Of a stretch of 64,000 bases of DNA, positions 61,636 through 64,000 are shown in pieces. The translations under genes were made by a program, and so were the position numbers. The stretch is from assembly GCA_964017235.1 (NCBI GenBank), contig OZ024936.1, positions 57,401,028-57,465,027 on the forward strand, in the 5' to 3' direction. Every line of letters starts with the position of its first letter. The first letter of the stretch is position 1. The notes beneath the pieces are model-generated. The model saw nothing but the letters and a program-made list of their open reading frames with translations, had not been told where the DNA came from and searched no databases. The DNA is from Sabellastarte sp. h YS-2021 (Eukaryota; Annelida; Polychaeta; Sabellida; Sabellidae).

Positions 61636-63163
61636 TTATATCCTTTCCCGGTGAAGGCAATGATAGGAACAAATGATTCAACTTGGACAGGGCCAAACTT
61701 TTAATCACGGTTATTTTACCTATTGGAGTTAAGTATCGGTGGCTCCAAAGATTTAAGAGTTTTTCAAGATTATTTATTGCAGGAAGATAGTTTAACTCAA
61801 TCATATTTGATAAATCTACAGAAAATTTAATGCCTAGAAGAGTAAAATCACTAGCACCCCATATCAAATCTTTACCCACGTTAAGTTTATCTTTAGAATG
61901 GCGTTTTTTACCTATCCAAACTAGCTTGGTTTTATCCATATTTACCTTTAGACCAGACATATTACCAAATACCTCTAGGACATTGAGAGCAGCTAATAAG
62001 GTACTTTTGCTTCCATCCAAAATTAAGGTTGTATCGTCGGCAAACTGTGTGATCTTAAATTCATTGCCATTCACTGAAATACCTTTCAAATTTTTATCAT
62101 TTACTATCAAAAGAAACATTATTTGTGCACACAGGATAAATAAGTAAGCTGATATTGGATCACCCTGTCTACAACCACGTTCTATATTGAAAAATTCAGA
62201 TAATGTGCCACACCGAAGAATTGCAGCCGAAACATCAGTGTTTAAGACTTTGATCCATTTGCAAAAACTATCCTTAAAACCAAATATTGTTAGAATAGAG
62301 TAAAGAAATTTCCATGAAATATAATCGAATGCTTTTTGAAAATCAATCAGCATGAGCAAACCTGGTATTTGATTAGAATTTGCATAGTGAATTATATCAT
62401 ATATTAGACGAGTATTTTCTCCAATAAAGCGGTTGCTCATAAATCCTGATTGGGTATTTGAGATGAGATTATGTAGAACAGTTCGCAACCTAGCAGCCAG
62501 AGCAGATGAAGCAATCTTATATACTACTGATAGGAGCGAAATCGGTCTCCAATTTTTTAGAAATTGTCTGGGTTTGTCACCTTTCGGGAGGCATGAAATA
62601 ATACATTGCCTAAGAGAGATTGACATTTGTCCTGTATTGTAACCGCAATTTAAAGATCTTAACACAAAAAACTTCAGTTTAGCCCAGAAAACCTTGAAAA
62701 AATCTGCAGGGAAGCCATCTATACCAGGACATTTTTGGTTCTTCATAGCTTTCAAAGCTTTACTTATTTCGTTAATTGTTAGACAGCCTTCTAGTGAATT
62801 GGCATCATTTTCTGATAGCATTTTGAAACCATTTAAATTTTGCAGATCATGGGTACTACAACCTAGTAATCCAGCGTCTTTATTTTTGAAAAGGTTCTGA
62901 TAATATTTTCTTAATTCATTCAAAATTTCTTTTTGATCTGTTATAACATTTCCATCATCTGCCACTACTCTTTTAACTGTTTTTTCTGTGTAGTAAAATT
63001 TTTCGAGTGAACAAAAATAATTAGAAGGTTTTTCCCCTTCACTGAGCCACTGAGCACGTGATCTAATCATGATGCCATTGAGTTTTTCTTTACGCAAATT
63101 TTCCAATTCTTTTTTTTTCAGTTCCAAATGTTTTGGGTTTGTGGAATCTAGTTGTTTTTCCAT
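61607..63163 (-). CDS. LINE reverse transcriptase
   Basis: 518 codons. RT motifs in order: KNQKCPGIDGFPADFFK, KNWRPISLLSVVYKI, MLIDFQKAFDYIS (Asp274), RGCRQGDPISAYLF, TQFADDTTLI (Asp376, Asp377) and SGLKVNMDKTKLVWIG. FADD rather than YADD, and the GDPISAYLF form, point to the L1/Tx1 group. Continues upstream across the TGA into the endonuclease. The frame is lost at the C-terminal end near 61620. Confidence 0.85.
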   Translation of the reverse strand: MEKQLDSTNPKHLELKKKELENLRKEKLNGIMIRSRAQWLSEGEKPSNYFCSLEKFYYTEKTVKRVVADDGNVITDQKEILNELRKYYQNLFKNKDAGLLGCSTHDLQNLNGFKMLSENDANSLEGCLTINEISKALKAMKNQKCPGIDGFPADFFKVFWAKLKFFVLRSLNCGYNTGQMSISLRQCIISCLPKGDKPRQFLKNWRPISLLSVVYKIASSALAARLRTVLHNLISNTQSGFMSNRFIGENTRLIYDIIHYANSNQIPGLLMLIDFQKAFDYISWKFLYSILTIFGFKDSFCKWIKVLNTDVSAAILRCGTLSEFFNIERGCRQGDPISAYLFILCAQIMFLLIVNDKNLKGISVNGNEFKITQFADDTTLILDGSKSTLLAALNVLEVFGNMSGLKVNMDKTKLVWIGKKRHSKDKLNVGKDLIWGASDFTLLGIKFSVDLSNMIELNYLPAINNLEKLLNLWSHRYLTPIGKITVIKSLALSKLNHLFLSLPSPGKDIIETIRNKVV

Positions 63164-63175
63164 AATTTCAATCTC

Positions 63176-63914
63176 TCATTTTAAGTTTTCCTCTATCTGA
63201 TTTGTCTTTTTTTTCAAAGCAGATGCATATCGTATAGTTTCACCACGAATCTGAAGCAATAATATTTCTAGGAAATCACTATCAGAAATGGTAAATTTAA
63301 TACAGGAGTCATGTAAATTGGTTATATTATCTTGATTGTATATAGGTACTGCATAGCGTAGTTTTTCCCGGTCTATTACATTGTTAATATTGATTAGATA
63401 TTCTTTGTCTTTTAATAATGAGCAGTTAAATTTCCACAAACCTCTACCACGCTCAAATTTACAAAGAGTTATAAGCAATTCTATGAACGAGTGATCTGAC
63501 CGGTATCCCGGCTTTATATTACATTTGTCAATAAGATCAGTTAGGTTTTCTGAAATTAGAAAGTAATCTAGTCTTGCTCGCTTAATCGGATTCTTTTTGT
63601 GCCATGTATAGCATCTTGCATCTTTGTTAAAATACCTAAAGGCATCTTTTAAGCTCAGTGAATTCATGGTATCCTTCAAGCAATTTCTAGACTGTGGATT
63701 ATTTATATGTCTGTAATTATAGCTATCTTTGGTCGGATCAATCACAATATTAAAATCACCACAAACAATACAATAATCGGTGTTAGAATGTTCGATCTTT
63801 TCTTTTAAAGACATAAAGAAATCAGGAGAGTCCTTGTTTGGACCATATATATTTATAATTTTTATGGTGAATTCATTTAGGCTTAATGATGCAGATATTA
63901 GATTACCTGCGATG
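63176..63914 (-). pseudogene. LINE endonuclease domain (N-truncated)
   Basis: Motifs IINIYGPNKDSPDF, YCIVCGDFNIVIDP (Asp/Asn), ARLDYFLIS and GYRSDHSFIELL (Asp-His), typical of L1/Tx1 endonucleases (NINNPQSR region included). The catalytic Glu motif upstream is lost by truncation. The frame starts in host repeat sequence (MYYPVGQK). It stops at TGA 63176-63178, in frame with the RT ORF. Confidence 0.85.
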
Positions 63915-64000
63915 AATTTTTGACCCACAGGGTAGTACAACGGTATCCTATGCTGTTGGGTTTGGTGAACTTTGGCCTACTTTTGACTGAGTAATAGCAC

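Larger units (their letters stand above)
60015..63914 (-). mobile_element. L1/Tx1-like LINE, 5'-truncated, nearly intact ORF2
   Basis: Minus strand. A T-run at 60015 (poly-A tail) marks the 3' end, and aattttt flanks both sides (60008-60014, 63915-63921), a likely 7-bp target duplication. ORF2 lacks the first part of its endonuclease. Damage is one in-frame TGA at 63176 and one frameshift near 61620. The 3' UTR contains an exact-looking 203-bp tandem duplication. Confidence 0.85.
59403..64000 (+). mobile_element. HINE-like element (family ATCTCCCGCC), second copy, split by a LINE
   Basis: Left end TATCTCCCGCCCGGCTCGCC ggcgggagat (palindrome) followed by attataat and gtgtgcgtac. The core (59570-60010) matches 36640-37480: gtgagtaatagctactttct, aaaatgtgaaaaaccacaaa, atctcgcaaaccgta. 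It is interrupted at 60015-63914, resumes with gacccacagggtag at 63922, and runs out of the window. Confidence 0.65.

Overview
This window is animal nuclear DNA: AT-rich, with spliced genes, no operons and very dense mobile DNA. The protein families and repeats present fit a marine invertebrate, most likely a mollusc or another lophotrochozoan. They include a 2A-bearing CR1-like LINE, a split-repeat tyrosine-recombinase retroelement, Helentron/HINE-like elements with tandem cores, and a PHYHIP-like single-domain protein. The species assignment is inference.

Two host genes can be supported. The first, on the minus strand at 16751-17410, is an apparently intronless PHYHIP-like protein of 219 residues behind a TATA box and a CRE-like site. 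The second, on the plus strand at 33886-57950, has six coding exons spread over 24 kb and joins into one 331-residue protein: two to three ankyrin repeats, a short coiled coil and a C-terminal CARD. Its exons have consensus splice sites and compatible phases. Its introns hold about 20 kb of nested repeats.

Layout. 1-1312: right end of a tandem-repeat element. 3150-5999: decayed CR1-like LINE (+) with a 2A-like peptide. 7594-15194: DIRS-order retroelement on the minus strand with A1-ORFs-B1-A2-B2 split repeats. 16.7-17.8 kb: PHYHIP-like gene and promoter. 18.1-24.4 kb: several inverted-repeat elements, including three head-to-tail MITEs and an element with arrays of palindromes. 24.5-27.0 kb: decayed LINE (-). 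28.3-33.0 kb: tandem-repeat element, then a 3.8 kb inverted-repeat transposon with a perfect 8-bp target duplication and another element nested inside. 33.9-57.9 kb: ANK-CARD gene, with a 133-bp satellite in intron 2, a foldback element in intron 3 and a four-layer nest in intron 4 (inverted-repeat element, LINE, HINE-like element, then a tandem triplication of about 1.9 kb). 58.0-59.0 kb: two tRNA-derived SINEs. 59.4-64.0 kb: HINE-like element split by a nearly intact L1/Tx1-type LINE (-).

The most unusual observations are the ANK-coil-CARD gene and a shared end design in several otherwise different repeat families. The left end is a palindrome containing a short motif. The right end carries that motif inverted, followed within 1-3 bp by a perfect stem-loop. 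Part of the internal sequence (drug-like phrases such as atctc..aaac, DR1 motifs, ATGGCGGCCAT) recurs across families.
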